DNA of 64,000 nucleotides from Costus lasius (GCA_027563935.2 JANVAS020000231.1:17564001-17628000), one strand, 5' to 3'. Positions 9,776 to 22,791 are shown, numbered from the stretch's first letter. The notes: generated by a model from the sequence alone, not told the origin. Made by a program: numbers and translations.

Positions 9776-11448
9776 TGTTGGGGTATGCCCTTAAGCCTAA
9801 TGTTTGAGGCCTTGGGAATGTATCAGTATCATGTAATAAACTGTTATGTTTATAAAGGCATGGTTATTATTCAGTTAGCTACATTGTCTGCTGCAATATA
9901 TGTTCTTCTGAATAATGTCTCAAAGCTGTTCAGCTAGGCTGACAGGCTATAATGTCCTTAGTCGATGTATCTTGGTGAACATGAGACAGCCTTGATATGG
10001 TTAAGACTAATATGTGTTCTAGTCTTATAGGATGCTTCGAGCATGGAATAAGATGTAGACTCATGGGTACATTGGATGTACTGGACAGACCCTACTAGGA
10101 TGTTCAATTGTTTGTCGCAATGTGAATAATCTTTGAATATGACAAGTGGCACATTTCCTCTGACTTGAGATCACTTGTGTTTTCTAAATGATGATTGTCA
10201 TTGTTTTGAGGTAGTTCAATATCATTTGAAACATAATGGTTATAGACTATCTTGGATAATGAACTTGAGTCATGTTAGGGCACTAGTGATAGACATAGGA
10301 TTGCCGTCTCCTTGTTTAAGGAGTGTGATGTTCTAAAGGGGCCCCCTGGATGAGATGATTGAGAAAGTGTATGGCCATACCCAGGTGACTGTGTTCATCT
10401 GATCTAATCATGCTCATCATATTGGAGCTACAAGCTTGACACGCTTGTCCAATAAGAACATCCAGTGGCAAAGGAAACATGTATGCCTAGTGATGTGGAT
10501 TCACACTTGTGCTGTGTTTTGGGTGTAGTCTTGGAAGACTCTTTCCTTTATATCGGGAGATAGTGATGTGTTGCTAGATACCCCTCACTGATCGTGATAA
10601 CGTGAGTTATCGTTACCGACATTTAAAGGAAACCCTCAGGGTCGCACAATTTGATGATATGGCTTACTTAAGTCAGATCGAGTGGACTGAATTGTTCGGG
10701 TTCAGTTTAAAGGGATTTAATCTCTGATTGTGAGTGAGATCTGGTCTGATCATGTTTGATTGATTAGGGCTTGAGATCGGTAAGCTTCGATTGAGAGATT
10801 GGATGCTAGATCGATGAGATCAGGAGCATCAAGAGATGAACGGTCAGATCTGGAGCCTTAGGGTTTATTTGAGATCTGGACTTGATTGCTTGGCTTAATT
10901 GGTCTCTGGACCAAACCAATTTGAACCGGCTCGTTTAATGATCGCATGGTTCAAGGGGAGAGGAGTTGGCGACATGTTCACTTGGCGTGAACGTTGGAGC
11001 GAAGTGTGGTGGCTATTTTTAGTAACCACGATCTCCACTTGGAGATGTTGTTCACGACCGAATAGAGTGCTCTCTATTCTCGCCTCTCGCCCATATTCCT
11101 CTCGACGCTTTCGTGTGTGGCGACGCCTTGAAGGTAGAGGAGGATTCGGCCAAGAGAAGGACATCTCATCTTTCCCTTTCACTCGACAAGGACCTCTTGG
11201 AACCTTGCTAGCACAAGGAGCACCAAGGGAGGAAGCAACATCATCTTGTGTGTGACGATTTGGAGGAGAGCTCTCTTGTTCTCTTGCTTCCAAGGCGCCT
11301 TCCATTATATGGCTTCGGTATGAGTTCATTTCATGTTTTAAAGTTGATTATAATCCATGCTATGCGATTTTGAAAGCCCTAGATTCCGCTAGAATGTTAT
11401 TGCGCCTCCTATTAGGGTTTTCGCCCCCCCTTGTGTAGGGGACCTTCA
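9776..11448 (+). repeat. 3' LTR of A (1673 bp, complete)
   Basis: Runs from TGTTGGGGTATGCCC to GGACCTTCA and is followed by the GATCT target duplication. It is colinear with the 5' LTR and the same length as J's LTRs. Open frames on either strand (for example 10895-11329) are incidental. Confidence 0.95.
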
Positions 11449-11453
11449 GATCT
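11449..11453. repeat. Target-site duplication GATCT, right copy (element A)
   Basis: Directly follows A's 3' LTR and matches 2475-2479. Confidence 0.95.
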
Positions 11454-12612
11454 TATGTGGTAAAAGCCCATGAACCCTAAGTAAGACCTTAAGTTATCTT
11501 AAGCCTTCACTTGCTTCTTGGGTCTTTTGCATCTCATCTGGTCCAACCCAGGGCCCTAGCACTCAATGCAGCTCAGGTGCGCCCACCAGCTGAATGCGCC
11601 TCTACGATGTGTGCTTTTGTGCTCTTGTCTAATTAAAATACATTTTAATCTATCTAGACAAGCTTGACTCGCAGGTCAATTATACAATAAATTAATTAAA
11701 AATGTGATTCGCAGATCACAAAAATAATAATTTACCAGGCTCGCAGGCCCCAGCACAGCACACAATAAAGGGCATCCCACATAAGATTAAATAAACAAGC
11801 ATCATGGCATCATTCAATCAACATGTGATCCATCACATAAGAAAATAAAATTTTGAAAACCCATTGGCATCAATTTTACTTTACTTATGTGCTCCTACAA
11901 CCTTACAACGGTCCATTAATAGGGATCCACTCATCATGTCTAGTTTGATCCATGCCCTTGCATGCACCAAGTCTTAACTGACTTGCGTTGACCTAATGGT
12001 CAACCATGCATGCCCTAAGGGCTGAATAACCAACATGAGTTCTGGCAAGCGGGTGTGACCCCGGGCCTAACTCATGTGTGTTCACTGGTTGTCTCGACCA
12101 GACCTCGCTACACGCCTGTGATGCAGTCGACCTATAGCCACCTCGTGCTTGCGCACAGGTGCCATCGGGTCGACCCATCTAGGCTGTCAGATGGTCTGAT
12201 CAGACTAGTTAGATCTTACTTAGAGGATGATTTCAACCCTACTAACCTGTCTAAGGGTTTATAGCAGGCGCCACTTAGATCTAATGGTGATAGGCGCGCA
12301 AGATGTAAGTTTGGAAAAACAACTACAACAAGCGCAAACAAACAACATGCGCCAAACAAGATAAACAAGATACATCTAATATCTAGCATGTTAATCTTTG
12401 CATGTTGATAACCCATAGATCTAGACATGAGCGCAAACTTCTCCAAGCAATGATACAAGCGCAAACAAATATGGTAGCACATAGTATCATGTAAGCGCAA
12501 GAACATAGTATCATGTAAGCGCAAGTAAACAAAGCATCAAGAGAGCGCAACATGGAATCATGAGTGGATCACAATCTTAACAAAGCAATCATATAGATCT
12601 ACTGAAAACCCT
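11454..12612 (-). other. B leader, PBS-proximal half
   Basis: Continues B's leader on the minus strand up to the PBS. It is homologous to the first 1.1 kb of the F and J leaders (the inverted ATGTGGTAAAAGCCCAT and GGGTGTGACCCCGGGCC blocks are recognisable). The segment about 12300-12600 carries repeated GCGCAA words (AGCGCAAACAA, AAGCGCAAG) that are not prominent in the other copies. No coding potential seen. Confidence 0.8.
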
Positions 12613-12624
12613 GCTCTGATACCA
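12613..12624 (-). promoter_or_regulatory. Primer-binding site of B (initiator Met tRNA)
   Basis: The complement reads TGGTATCAGAGC, matching the 3' end of plant initiator tRNA-Met. It is separated by 2 bp from the end of the 5' LTR. Confidence 0.92.
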
Positions 12625-12626
12625 GT

Positions 12627-14334
12627 TGTTGGGTCCCCTTCAAGGGGGAGCGAAACCCTAAGCATGCGCAAATCAAAGTACTTGCATGGGCGGAATTAGG
12701 GTTTCTATAGGATCGCATGTTCTATATGATCAACTTTGATTTAATTGAAAGATCATGAGAAGATCTCACCATAGCCATGGGTGGATGGAGCCTTGGAAGC
12801 AAAGAGTCGAATGCTTCTTCTCCAAAGGTGACGCACACAACAATGAAGTTGGCTTGCTCCTTTGAATCCTTTGTGCTAGCAAAGCTCTTCAAAGGGTCCT
12901 TGATCGTTGGAAAAGAAAGATGAGATGATATCTCCCTTGGCCGAAAGCTCTCTTCTTCCTCTTCGTCTAAGCTCTCTTTTGCTCTTCGTCTAAGCTCTAA
13001 GCCACACACGAGAGAGCTCCAAAGATTAGAGCCGTTGAGGCAAGCATATGCGTTTTGGCGTTACAAGACTTCCATAAAAGGAAGGTCATGAAGCCATGCG
13101 TTCATGGCTTTGAACTAATCCAAAATGCAAACTTAATTGAACCATGCGTTCACATATGTGAACCGGTTCAATTGAAGTTGGTCCAATTTCAATTGGTCCA
13201 AAGACCAAATCGAACCAAGCCAAGCCATGGTCTAGATCTCCCTTGAACCAAATGGTTCAAGATCTAACCGATCATCTCTTGATGCTCTTGATCTCACCGA
13301 TCTAGCATCCACACTCTCGATCGAAGCTTACCGATCTCAAGCCCTAATCAATCAAACATGATCAAACCAGATCTCACTTACAATCAGAGGTTAAATCCCT
13401 TTCAACTGAACCAAAACAATTCAGTCCACACGATCTGACTTAAGTAAGCCATTTCCTCAAATTGTGCGACCCTGAGGGTTTCCTTTAAATGTCGGTAACG
13501 ATAACTTACGTTATCACGATCAGTGAGAGGTATCTAGCAACACATCACTGTCTCCCGATATAAAGGAAAGAGTCTTCCAAGACTACACCCAAACCACAGC
13601 ACAAGTGTGAATCAACTTCACAAGGCATGCATGTATCCTTTGCCACTGGATGTTCTTATTGGACAAGCGGGTCAAGCTTGTAACTCCAATATGATGAGCA
13701 TGATTAGATCAGATGAACATAGTCACCTGGGTATGGCCATACACTTTCTCAATCATCTCATCTAGGGGGGCCCCTATAGAACATCACACTCCTTGAACAA
13801 GGAGACGGTAATCCTATATCTATCACTAGTGTCCCAACCTGACTCATGATCATTATCCAAGATAGTCTATAATCATTATCTTTCAAATGATATTGAACTA
13901 CCTCAAAACAATGACAATCATCATTTAGAAACACAAGTGATCTCAAGTCAGAGGACATGTGCCACTTAGTGCAAACAAGGATTATTCACATTGTGACAAG
14001 CAATTGAATATCCTAGTAGGGTCTGTCCAGTACATCCAATGTACCCATGAGTCTACATCTTATTCCATGCTCGGAGCATCCTATAAGATTAGAACACATA
14101 TTAGTCTCAATCATATCAAGGCTGTCTCATGTTCACCAAGATATCTCGACTAAGGACATATAGCATGTCAGCCTAGCTGAACAGCTTTGAGACATTATTC
14201 AGAAGTACACTTATTACAGCAGACAAGGTAACAAACTGAATAACAACCATTGCCTTTATAAACAAAAGTGTTTATACATGATACTGTTACAATCCCAAGG
14301 CCTCAAACATTAGCCTTAAGGGCATACTCCAACA
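12627..14334 (-). repeat. 5' LTR of B (1708 bp)
   Basis: On the plus strand it runs from TGTTGGGTCCCC to ATACTCCAACA, so the termini form a TGTTGG...CCAACA inverted repeat. It is the same family as A's LTR in reverse. The mini-exon ATGGCTATG with GTGAGA donor is complementary to 12778-12764. Confidence 0.93.
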
Positions 14335-15707
14335 CCGGGGTCACACCCGCTTGCCTAAACTCATGTGGGATGTTCAGCCCTTCACGCATGCATTGTTGAC
14401 CATGAGGTCGACTCAAGTCGGTTATGACTTGGTGCATGCAAGGGCAGTGGGTCTGACTAGGTCTGATGAGTGGATCCCTAGTAATGGACCGTTGTAAGGT
14501 AGTAGGGCACATAAGGAAATAAAATGAAGCCAATGGGTTTTTTCAAAAATTTTATTTTCTTGATTGGATCACATGATGTTTGTATTACATGATGAGTGTC
14601 TATTTAATCTTATGTGGGCTGCCTAAATTTAATGTGTGCTGTGCTGGGGCCTGCGTGCCTGGATGTATTATTTGTAAATTATTATTGTGATCTGCGCATC
14701 ACATTTTAATTAATTTATAAAGTGTAATTGACCTGCGAGTCAATCATGTCTAGATAGATTAATTTGTAATTTAATCAGACATGAGCACTGAGCACACATG
14801 GCAGAGGCGCATGCAGCAAGTGGCTTCACCAGTGGGAGGTCTAGGGTTCGACTCTAGGACAGGCGCATTTTACCTGGTGGGCGCACCTGAGCTGCAGTGG
14901 GCGCTTGGGCCCGGGTTGGGCCAGAGGGAATGCTAAAGACCCATGGAGAGCTCAAGTGAAGACCTAAGTTAATTAAGGTCTTACTTAGGTTATGGGCTTT
15001 AACCACATAAGATCATCATGCTTTTAATTTACTGTTTCAGTAATTTAGTAACTGCATGATTTATTCTTCTGCTATCACCATAGGAATTGAATGATAGTAA
15101 GAAGATAAAAGGACCGTTAAAATCCAACGTTAAATATCAAGCACGATAGCCTTCTGACGCGAAACCTCACTGTTCTGACTATCGTTGGGGCCGTGTTGTA
15201 CCCACTCAGTGGGCACGCCCATCTATCTTCAGACGGTGTGTGATTACACCTGCGTGTTACAGAGAAGGATTTATCGCTTCTCGTTGCTCAGCATAGCACG
15301 TGGTGGTCCAGGGAGTAGATCGGGTCAGCTTGACCATGTAGGCTACATATTGAGCATATGGTAGCTATATGGAGGCAGCCATCTGTGGGATCAGAGACTG
15401 TGTTGTACCAACTCAGTTGGCACAGTCTGCTGGATTGCCTAGATGAAGGGGAATCGCACGGGTTGGCGATTGGCAGGGATTGCCTACCAGAAATTAGTGC
15501 TTGAACTCTCTGTGCATCTTATCTCGCCTGAGCGGGACGCGGAGACCAAGTATGAAATCTGGATCCCATCTCACTAAAAGAGTTTTACTCTTTCGGACTG
15601 TTTTACTGGATTTTCCAGTCAGATAAAATAGTGAGAAAAGAATCATTCTTAAGTCCTGAATTGATTCTAACATTGATACTGACCTTGCTGTTCTTGCATT
15701 GTTGTAG
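14335..15707 (+). other. Leader of C (distal part)
   Basis: Homologous to the A, F and J leaders from GGGGTCACACCCGC onward. It has the T-arm-like hairpin near 14848-14870 with one mismatch, palindromes at 15201-15213 and 15408-15420, and the acceptor ending TTGTAG at 15707. No coding sequence is supported. Confidence 0.82.
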
Positions 15708-18700
15708 ATTACTGCAGCAACGAACACCACAGCCTTCAATGTGTGATCCCTACTGGAAAGGGAGAAGTTTGCTGGGCCAAACTTCTCAGACTGGTACGGA
15801 CACCTTAAGATTGTTCTTAAGGCTGAGAGGAAACTGTATGTCCTCGAGACGGCTATACTACCTCAACCCGCTGCGAACGTCAGCATGAGGATGTTCGGGA
15901 AGCTTATGAAAAGCATGTCAATGATAGCATTGATGTCGCTTGCCATATGCTAGCGTCTATGACGCCACAGCTGCAACGTCAGCATGAGGATTTATCTGCT
16001 ATAGAAATTATAGCAAACCTCAAGATGCTGTATGCAGCACAGGCAAGGACTGAACGCTATAACTTGACGAAACTTTTCTTTCAGAGAAAACTGACTGAAG
16101 GGAGTCCAGTAGGAGCTCACGTACTCAAGATGATTGGGTACAAGGAGGCTCTAGAGAAACTGGGACACACCATCAATCAGGAGCTTGTTGTAGACATTAT
16201 CTTGCAGTCTCTCCCGGCCTCTTTCGATCCATTCATCATTAATTTTAATATGAATAAGATCGACTGTACGCCGGCAGAGTTACTGAACATGCTCTTGACT
16301 ACTGAGCAGACTCAGTCTCGTGAGAAGGGAACGCCTTCATCCTCTGTCCTAATGGTTCCTTCAAGGAACAAGAAGAAGGGGAAGAAGGGCAAAGCCCCTG
16401 TCAAGAGCTACAACAAGGCTCTGAAACAAAAGGTCAAGCGGTCGAAGGAATACAGATGTTTCCATTGTGGCCAGCTGGGTCACTGGAAAAAGGACTGTAA
16501 AGCACTCCAAGGAGATAAGAAGGGAAGCAACTCTTTCGCTTCTAGCTCAGGTATTTTCGTGACTGAAGTCATGGTTTCTTCTTCTATTTCATGGGTGTTG
16601 GACACTACATGTGGAGTTCACATTTGTTCAAATGTACAGGAACTCAAGAGAAGAAGACAGGTGGGACAGCATGAGGTGGACCTACGAGTAGGAAACGGGG
16701 CACGGGTTGCTGCTGTTGCTGTAGGAGTTTATCACATCTCTTTACCATCTGGTCTTGTATTAGAACTGGACAATTGTTATTTTGTGCCGAGCATAACTAA
16801 GAATATTATCTCTATTCCTGCTCTTGTCAGGAAGGGGTTTTCCTTTGAATGCAAGATTTCAAAGTGTTATATTGCTTTTGATAATATTGTTTATGCTACT
16901 GGGTCAATTAACAATGGGTTATTCATGTTGGACATGGAATGTTCAATACAACAGATTGATATTAAGAAAGCCAAGTATGCTGATGACAGCACCTTGTTAT
17001 GGCATAGTCGTTTAGGCCATATTAACAAGAAGCGCATTAAGCGGTTGCATGATCATGGACTGCTGGGATCATTCTCCTATGAGGAGCTTGATACATGCAA
17101 AGCTTGTTTAATGGGAAAAATGACGAAGTCTCCTTTTTCCAACAAAGGTCAAAGGGCTTCAGGTTTGCTTGACCTCATTCACAGTGATGTGTGTGGGCCA
17201 TTTAGTAAACATGCCAAAGGTGGCTATTCATACTTCATTACCTTTACTGATGATTTCAGTAGGTATGGTTATGTCTATCTAATGAGACATAAGAGTGAAT
17301 CTTTTGACAATTTCAAAGAGTTCAAAAATGAAGTACAAAATCAGCTAGGCCGATATATCAAAGCACTTCGCTCAGATCGAGGTGGAGAATACTTGAGTCA
17401 TGAGTTTACTGACTATCTGAAGGAGTGTGGGATTATCTCACAACTCACTCTGCCAGGAACACCGCAATGGAATGGTGTGTCCGAAAGGAGAAATAGAACC
17501 TTACTGGATATGGTTCGTTCTATGATGAGTCAGGCTACTCTACCTTACTCCTTTTGGGGATTTGCACTGGAAACAGCTGCAAAGGTACTAAACCGAGTGC
17601 CATCCAAGGCCGTTTCAAAGACGCCATATGAGTTATGGTATGGGAAACAGCCGAGCTTGACATTTATTAAGATCTGGGGTTGCGAGGCTTATGTCAAAAA
17701 GCTCGCCTCTGGGAAACTAGAGAGCAGATCTGAGAAATGTATCTTTGTCGGTTACCCTAAAGAAACAAAGGGTTATTATTTCTACGATCCCAAAGAGAAC
17801 AAAGTATTTGTTGCTCGGACGGCTATTTTTCTTGAGAAAGAATTTCTTCTGCAAGAAGCCAGTAGGAGAGAAATAAAGCTGGATGAGAATCCAGAAGTAG
17901 GACAAAGTAGTCAAGCACAGTTGGATGAGTCTGAGCCAGTAGATTAGGTTACTGAACAACCTGAGGCTCAGATATCACGGGAACCGCGAAGATCGGGAAG
18001 GATCCGTCGACAGCCTGAGCGCTATGACGGAGTCTACATCATTGATGATGAACCCCTCACTTATGCGGATGCGGTCAATGGACCGGAATCAGTGAGATGG
18101 CTTGAAGCTATGCGAGCCGAGATGGACTCCATGTCAGATAACCAAGTTTGGGATTTGGTTGATCCGCCTCCGGGTGTAATCCCTATAGGCTGTAAATGGA
18201 TCTTCAAGAAGAAGATTGACATGGATGGTAACGTGGTTACCTATAAAGGCAGGCTAGTTGCGAAAGGTTTCAAACAAATCTACGGGATAGATTATGATGA
18301 AACTTTCTCTCCTGTAGCCATGTTCAAGTCTATTCGGATTATTCTTGCGATAGCGGCATATTATGATTATGAGATCTGGCAAATGGATGTGAAGACCGCT
18401 TTCCTTAATGGAAAATTAGAAGAGGATGTGTATATGAGACAACCTGAAGGTTTCACTAATCCATCGGATCGTCATAAAATATGCAAATTAAAGAAGTCCA
18501 TTTATGGACTTAAACAAGCATCAAGAAGCTGGAATATTCGTTTTGATGAATCAATCTGTGAATTTGGTTTCATCAAGAATGAAGATGACCCGTGTGTATA
18601 TAAGAGGTTTAGTGGGAGCGTGATTACTTTCCTAGTCCTCTACGTCGATGATATCTTAATCATTGGAAACGATATTCCTGAACTACATGCGGTTAAGGCA

Positions 18701-19624
18701 TGGTTAAGAAAATGTTTCCAGATGAAAGATTTAGGAGAAGCAGCCTATGTTTTAGGTGTGAAGATCTACATAGATAGATCAAAGAGGCTTCTCGGGCTGT
18801 GCCAGAGTACTTACATCGATAAAGTCCTGGAGAGATTCCATTTAGAAAATTCTAAAAGAGGATATCTTCCAGTCAGACATGGTCTGAATCTTTCAAAGAG
18901 TGAGTGTCCACAAACACAGACTGAGAAAGATGAAATGGACAATACGCCTTATGCTTCGGCTATTGGGTCCATTATGTATGCGATGTTGTGTACTCGCCCA
19001 GACGTCGCTTACGGGTTAAGCGTGACCAGTCGATTCCAAAGTAATCCAGGGAAGGCACACTGGATTGCGGTCAAGAACATTTTGAAATATCTTCGGAGGA
19101 CCAAAGATATGTTCTTGATATATGGAGGTCAGGAAGAACTCAGTATTGAAGGATATACTGACGCTTCGTTCCAATCTGACCAGGATGATTTCCGATCGCA
19201 ATCAGGCTATGTTTTTAGCTTGAATGGAGGTGCAGTGGTGTGGAAAAGTTTCAAACAGTCAATTGTTGCTGATTCCACAACAGAAGCTGAGTATGTTGCA
19301 GCCTCAGAAGCATCCAAGGAGGCAGTGTGGATTCGTAAGTTCGTTCAGGAACTTGGTGTTGTTCCTTCGAGTGCAGATCCTTTGGTTATCTTCTGTGATA
19401 ACATTAGAGCTATAGCATAGGCAAAGGAACCACGGTCGCACCAGAAGTCCAAGCATATACAGAGAAGGTTTCACTTGATCCGGGAGATCATTGATCGTGG
19501 CGAGATCAAAGTCTGCAAGGTTCATACAGATGACAATCTGGCGGACCCGCTTACAAAGCCTTTGGCGCAGCAGAAGCATGAGAAGCACTGTAATAATATG
19601 GGTTTGAGATTTCTCAACCATTAG
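15708..19624 (+). pseudogene. Gag-pol pseudogene of C
   Basis: Homologous to A's 1293-aa polyprotein but dead. The gag ATG is changed to ACAGCC around 15729-15734. CGA has become TGA at 15744-15746. The stretch 15870-15890 is rearranged with a frame change. CAG has become TAG at 15945-17947's end (17945-17947) and again at 19418-19420. A 3-bp deletion occurs near 18045. Long open stretches remain (15947-17947 and 18092-19420), with zinc knuckle, DTTCG protease site, integrase D-D-E, YVDDI and RNase H. Decay fits C being older than A and B. Confidence 0.92.
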
Positions 19625-19629
19625 ATTAA

Positions 19630-19644
19630 GTGCAAGTGGGAGAT
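19630..19644 (+). promoter_or_regulatory. Polypurine tract of C
   Basis: GTGCAAGTGGGAGAT directly before the 3' LTR, identical to that of A. Confidence 0.8.
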
Positions 19645-21326
19645 TGTTGGGGTATGCCCTTAAGGCTAATGTTTGAGGCCTTGGGATTATTTCAGTATCA
19701 TGTATAAACTCTATGTTTATAAAGGCAATGGTTGTTATTCAGGTTGTTACATCATCTGCTGCAATATGTATACTTCTGAATAATGTCTCAATGCTGTTCA
19801 GCTTGGCTGACATGCAGTTTTGTCCTTAGTCGAGATATCTTGGTGAACATGAGACAGCCTTGATATGATTGAGACTAATATGTGTTCTAATCTTGTAGGA
19901 TGCTTCGAGCATGGAATAAGATGTAGACTCATGGGTACATTGGATGTACTGGACAGACCCTACTTAGGATATTCAATTGCTTGTCACAATGTGAATAATC
20001 CTTATATGCAAACAAGTGGCATATTTCCTCTGACTTGAGATCACTTCTGTTTCTAAATGATGATTGACATTGTTTTGAGGTAGTTCAATATCATTTGAAA
20101 CATAATGGTTATAGACTATCTTGGATAGTGATCATGAGTCATGTTAGGGCACTAGTGATAGATATAGGATTGCTGTCTCCTTGTTTGGAGTGTGATGTTC
20201 TAAAGGGGCCCCTGGATGAGATGATTGAGAAAGTGTATGGCCATACCCAGATGACTATGTTTCATCTGATCTAATCATTCTCATCATATTGGAATTACAG
20301 GCTAGACACGCTTGTCCAATAAGAACATCTAGTGGCAAAGGAAACACATATGTTAAGTGACTTGGGTTCACACTTGTGCTGTGGTTTGGGTGTAGTCTTG
20401 GAAGACTCTTTCCTTTATATCGGGAGACAGTGATGTGTTGCTAGATACCCCTCACTGATCGTGATAATGTAATTTATCGTTACCGACATTTAAAGGAAAC
20501 CCTTAGGGTCGCACAATTTGATGATATGGCTTACTTATGTCAGATCGTGTGGACTGAATTGTTTTAGTTCAGTTTAATGGGATTTAAACTCTGATTGTAA
20601 GTGAGATCTGGTCTGATCATGTTTTGATTGATTAGGGCTTGAGATCGGCAAGCTTCGATCGAGAGAAAAGATGCTAGATCGGTGAGATCAAGAGCATCAA
20701 GAGATGAATGGTCAGATCTTGAGCCTTTTGGTTTAATGTGATCTGGATCAAGGCTTGGCTTAATTTGGTCCTTGAACCAAATGAAATGAACCGGCTTATC
20801 AAGTGAGCGCGTGGTTCAAGGGGAGAGGAAATTGCGATCGTTCACTTGGAGTGAACACATGATCGCATGTGGTGGCTTGCTATTTTTAGAAGCCATGATC
20901 TCAAAATGAGACCACGCCTCACGTTCGAATAGGTCTCCCTATTCTCGCCTCTTCACCTCTTGTCGCCTCTCTTCTCTCGTGTGGTGAGTCTTGACGCCAA
21001 GGAGAGGACTTGACAAAGCCAAGGAGAGCATCTCATCTTCCCTTCAAGCGATCAGGAGACTTGGAGAGCCTTGCTAGCACAAGGATCGACAAGGAGTAGG
21101 CGATCACTCATCTTGTGTGCGCACGCTTTGGAGGAGAGCCGCATCGTTCTCTGCTTCCAAGTCGCCATCCAAGCAATGGCAATGGTATGATCTTAACATG
21201 ATCTATACTTGTTCTTTAAGTTGATTATATGACATACATGCGATCCCAGAAATCCTATGATTCCGCCCATGCAAAAGTTTAGAAGTGCATGCTGTTTAGG
21301 GTTTCGCCCCTTTAGGGAACCTTTCA
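19645..21326 (+). repeat. 3' LTR of C (1682 bp)
   Basis: From TGTTGGGGTATGCCC to GGAACCTTTCA. Diverged from A's LTR but colinear. It keeps the mini-exon ATGGCAATG at 21176-21184 followed by GTATGA. Confidence 0.93.
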
Positions 21327-22785
21327 GCCTGATGGGGTAAAACCCATAGGGTGTAAATGGGTCTTCAAGTGGAAGACAGACATGGATGGTAACATAGTTA
21401 CCTATAAAGGTAGACTAGTGGCTAAGGGATTCAAACAAATCTACGGGGTGGACTATGATGAAACCTTCTCGCCGATTGCCATGATCAAATCCATTCGGAT
21501 TCTGCTTGCTATAGCTACATATCATGTCCATGAGATATGACAGATGAATGTGAAGATAGCGTTCCATAATAGAAAGATGACTGAGGATGTATGCATGACA
21601 CAACCTGATGGCTTCATCCATCCTGCAGATGCCAGTAAAGTCTGCAGGCTAAAGAAATTCATTTATGGATTAAAGCAAGCATCTCGAAGTTGGAATCTTC
21701 GGTTTGATGAAGCTGTGAGAGATTATGACTTTATCAAAAGTGAAGATGACGCCTGTGCATAGAGAAAATTCAGTGGGAGCTTGGTGATTTTTCTGGTCTT
21801 GTATGTTGATGACATACTACTCATCGGAAATGACATCCCTAGTCTTCAAGCTGTGAAGACATGGTTAGGGAAGTGTTTTGAGATGAAGGACTTAGGGGAG
21901 AGTGCCTATATCCTAGGCGTGAGGATCTACCAGGATAGACCCAAGAGATTCCTGGCCCTTAGTCAGAGTACCTACATTGATAAGGTCCTGGAGAGGTTCA
22001 ACTTGGAGCAATCCAAGAAGGGATACCTTCTAGTGAGACAAGGCCTTACACTCTCAAAGAGCGAGTGTCCTACCACACAGGCTGAGAGGGATGACATGAG
22101 TCGAGTGCCCTATGCTTCGGTAGTAGGCTCGATCATGTATGCGATGTTGCGTACTAGACCAGACGTGGCTTACGCTGTGAGCATAATCAGTCGATACCAA
22201 TCCAATCCGGGTTTGCAACACTAGGTGGCTGTAAAGAACATCCTTTAGTATCTGAGAGTAACTAAGGATTTGTTCTTGGTCTGTGGGGGACAAGAAGTGC
22301 TCAGTGTTCAGGGCTACACTAACACATCGTTCCAGTCAGACCCTGATGACTTAAGATCGTAGATAGGCTATGTGTTCACAATAAATGGAAGTGCTATGAG
22401 CTGAGAGAGTTCTAAGCAATCCATTGTAGCTAATTCTACAGCCGAGGCTGAGTATGTTGACGCTTCTGAGGAAGCCAAAGAAGCTGTTTGCATCAGGAAG
22501 TTCATGTCAGAACTTCAGGTGGTTCCAGGTGTAGTGGATCCCATTGAGCTCTACAGTGACAACAATGGGGCAATTGCACAAGCCAAGGAACCACAGTCTC
22601 ATCAAAGGTCCAAACACATTCTTAGGAGATTTCAGCTGATCAGAGAGATCATTGACCGAGGTCATATCAAGATTTGCAGAGTTGATATAGAGAATAATCT
22701 AGTAGACCCACTGACTAAGGCTTTGGCACAGCAGAAGCATGATGGTCACGCTACAGATATGGGGTTGAGGTTCCTAAACCTCTAG
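21327..22785 (+). pseudogene. RT-RNase H pseudogene of D
   Basis: Begins inside RT (the CKWVFKWKTDMDGN block) and runs through GLKQASRSW, YVDDILLIGND and an RNase H end with SDNNGAIAQAKEP. Stops are visible at about 21538, 21760, 22222-22224 and several more near 22246, 22360 and 22402. Protein identity with A's RT is clear but with many replacements (for example FKWKTD against FKKKID), so it is a separate family. The frame ends with TAG at 22783-22785, close to the polypurine tract. Confidence 0.88.
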
Positions 22786-22791
22786 GTCTTA

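Larger units (their letters stand above)
2480..11448 (+). mobile_element. Ty1/copia element A, full length with intact gag-pol but deleted primer site
   Basis: About 8.97 kb from TGTTGG to TTCA with GATCT target duplications on both sides. Order: 5' LTR (truncated at its 3' end), leader, gag-pol 5874-9755, polypurine tract, 3' LTR. On reading, the two LTRs differ at five positions in about 1.62 kb (3265/10561, 3316/10612, 3646/10942, 3901/11197, 4085/11381) plus the deletion, so the insertion is recent. The 5' LTR end, PBS and first part of the leader are missing, so A's own RNA could not be primed normally. Nearest relative in the window is J. Confidence 0.95.
1782..12769 (-). promoter_or_regulatory. 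Putative leader intron of B (LTR donor to gag acceptor), interrupted by A
   Basis: On the minus strand the LTR reads CCATGGCTATG then GTGAGA (donor G at 12769). The acceptor AG is at 1783-1782, followed by 21 nt in frame with the gag ATG at 1760. Without A the intron would be about 2.0 kb. Donor and acceptor are the best-matching pair among the copies because GTGAGA is closer to the plant 5' splice consensus than the GTATGA of the others. Inference from sequence only. Confidence 0.45.
1..14334 (-). mobile_element. Ty1/copia element B (minus strand, 3' part beyond window, split by element A)
   Basis: Reading right to left it has a 5' LTR (14334-12627), an initiator-Met tRNA primer site, a long leader, then gag and integrase running off the left edge. 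Element A (2480-11448) interrupts the leader; the two leader halves join at A's duplicated GATCT. The RT, RNase H and 3' LTR lie left of position 1. B sits inside the leader of element C: the sequence right of 14334 resumes C's plus-strand leader. The right-hand half of the expected 5-bp target duplication would be CCGGG at 14335-14339; its partner is outside the window. Coding and cis signals visible here look intact apart from A's insertion. Confidence 0.9.
14335..21326 (+). mobile_element. Ty1/copia element C (plus strand, 5' end beyond window), decayed
   Basis: The window holds its leader from B's insertion point, a gag-pol with several stops, the polypurine tract and the 3' LTR. C ends TTCA at 21326 and the next bases resume element D's RT coding sequence, so C sits inside D. 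GCCTG at 21327-21331 would be the right target duplication. Its 5' LTR, PBS and first part of the leader are left of the window, beyond B. Confidence 0.9.

Noticed and set aside
10895..11329. 144-aa minus-strand ORF in the LTR of A and similar frames in the other LTRs
   Set aside because: Lies across the LTR region before the mini-exon, varies in length between copies, and has no recognisable domain.
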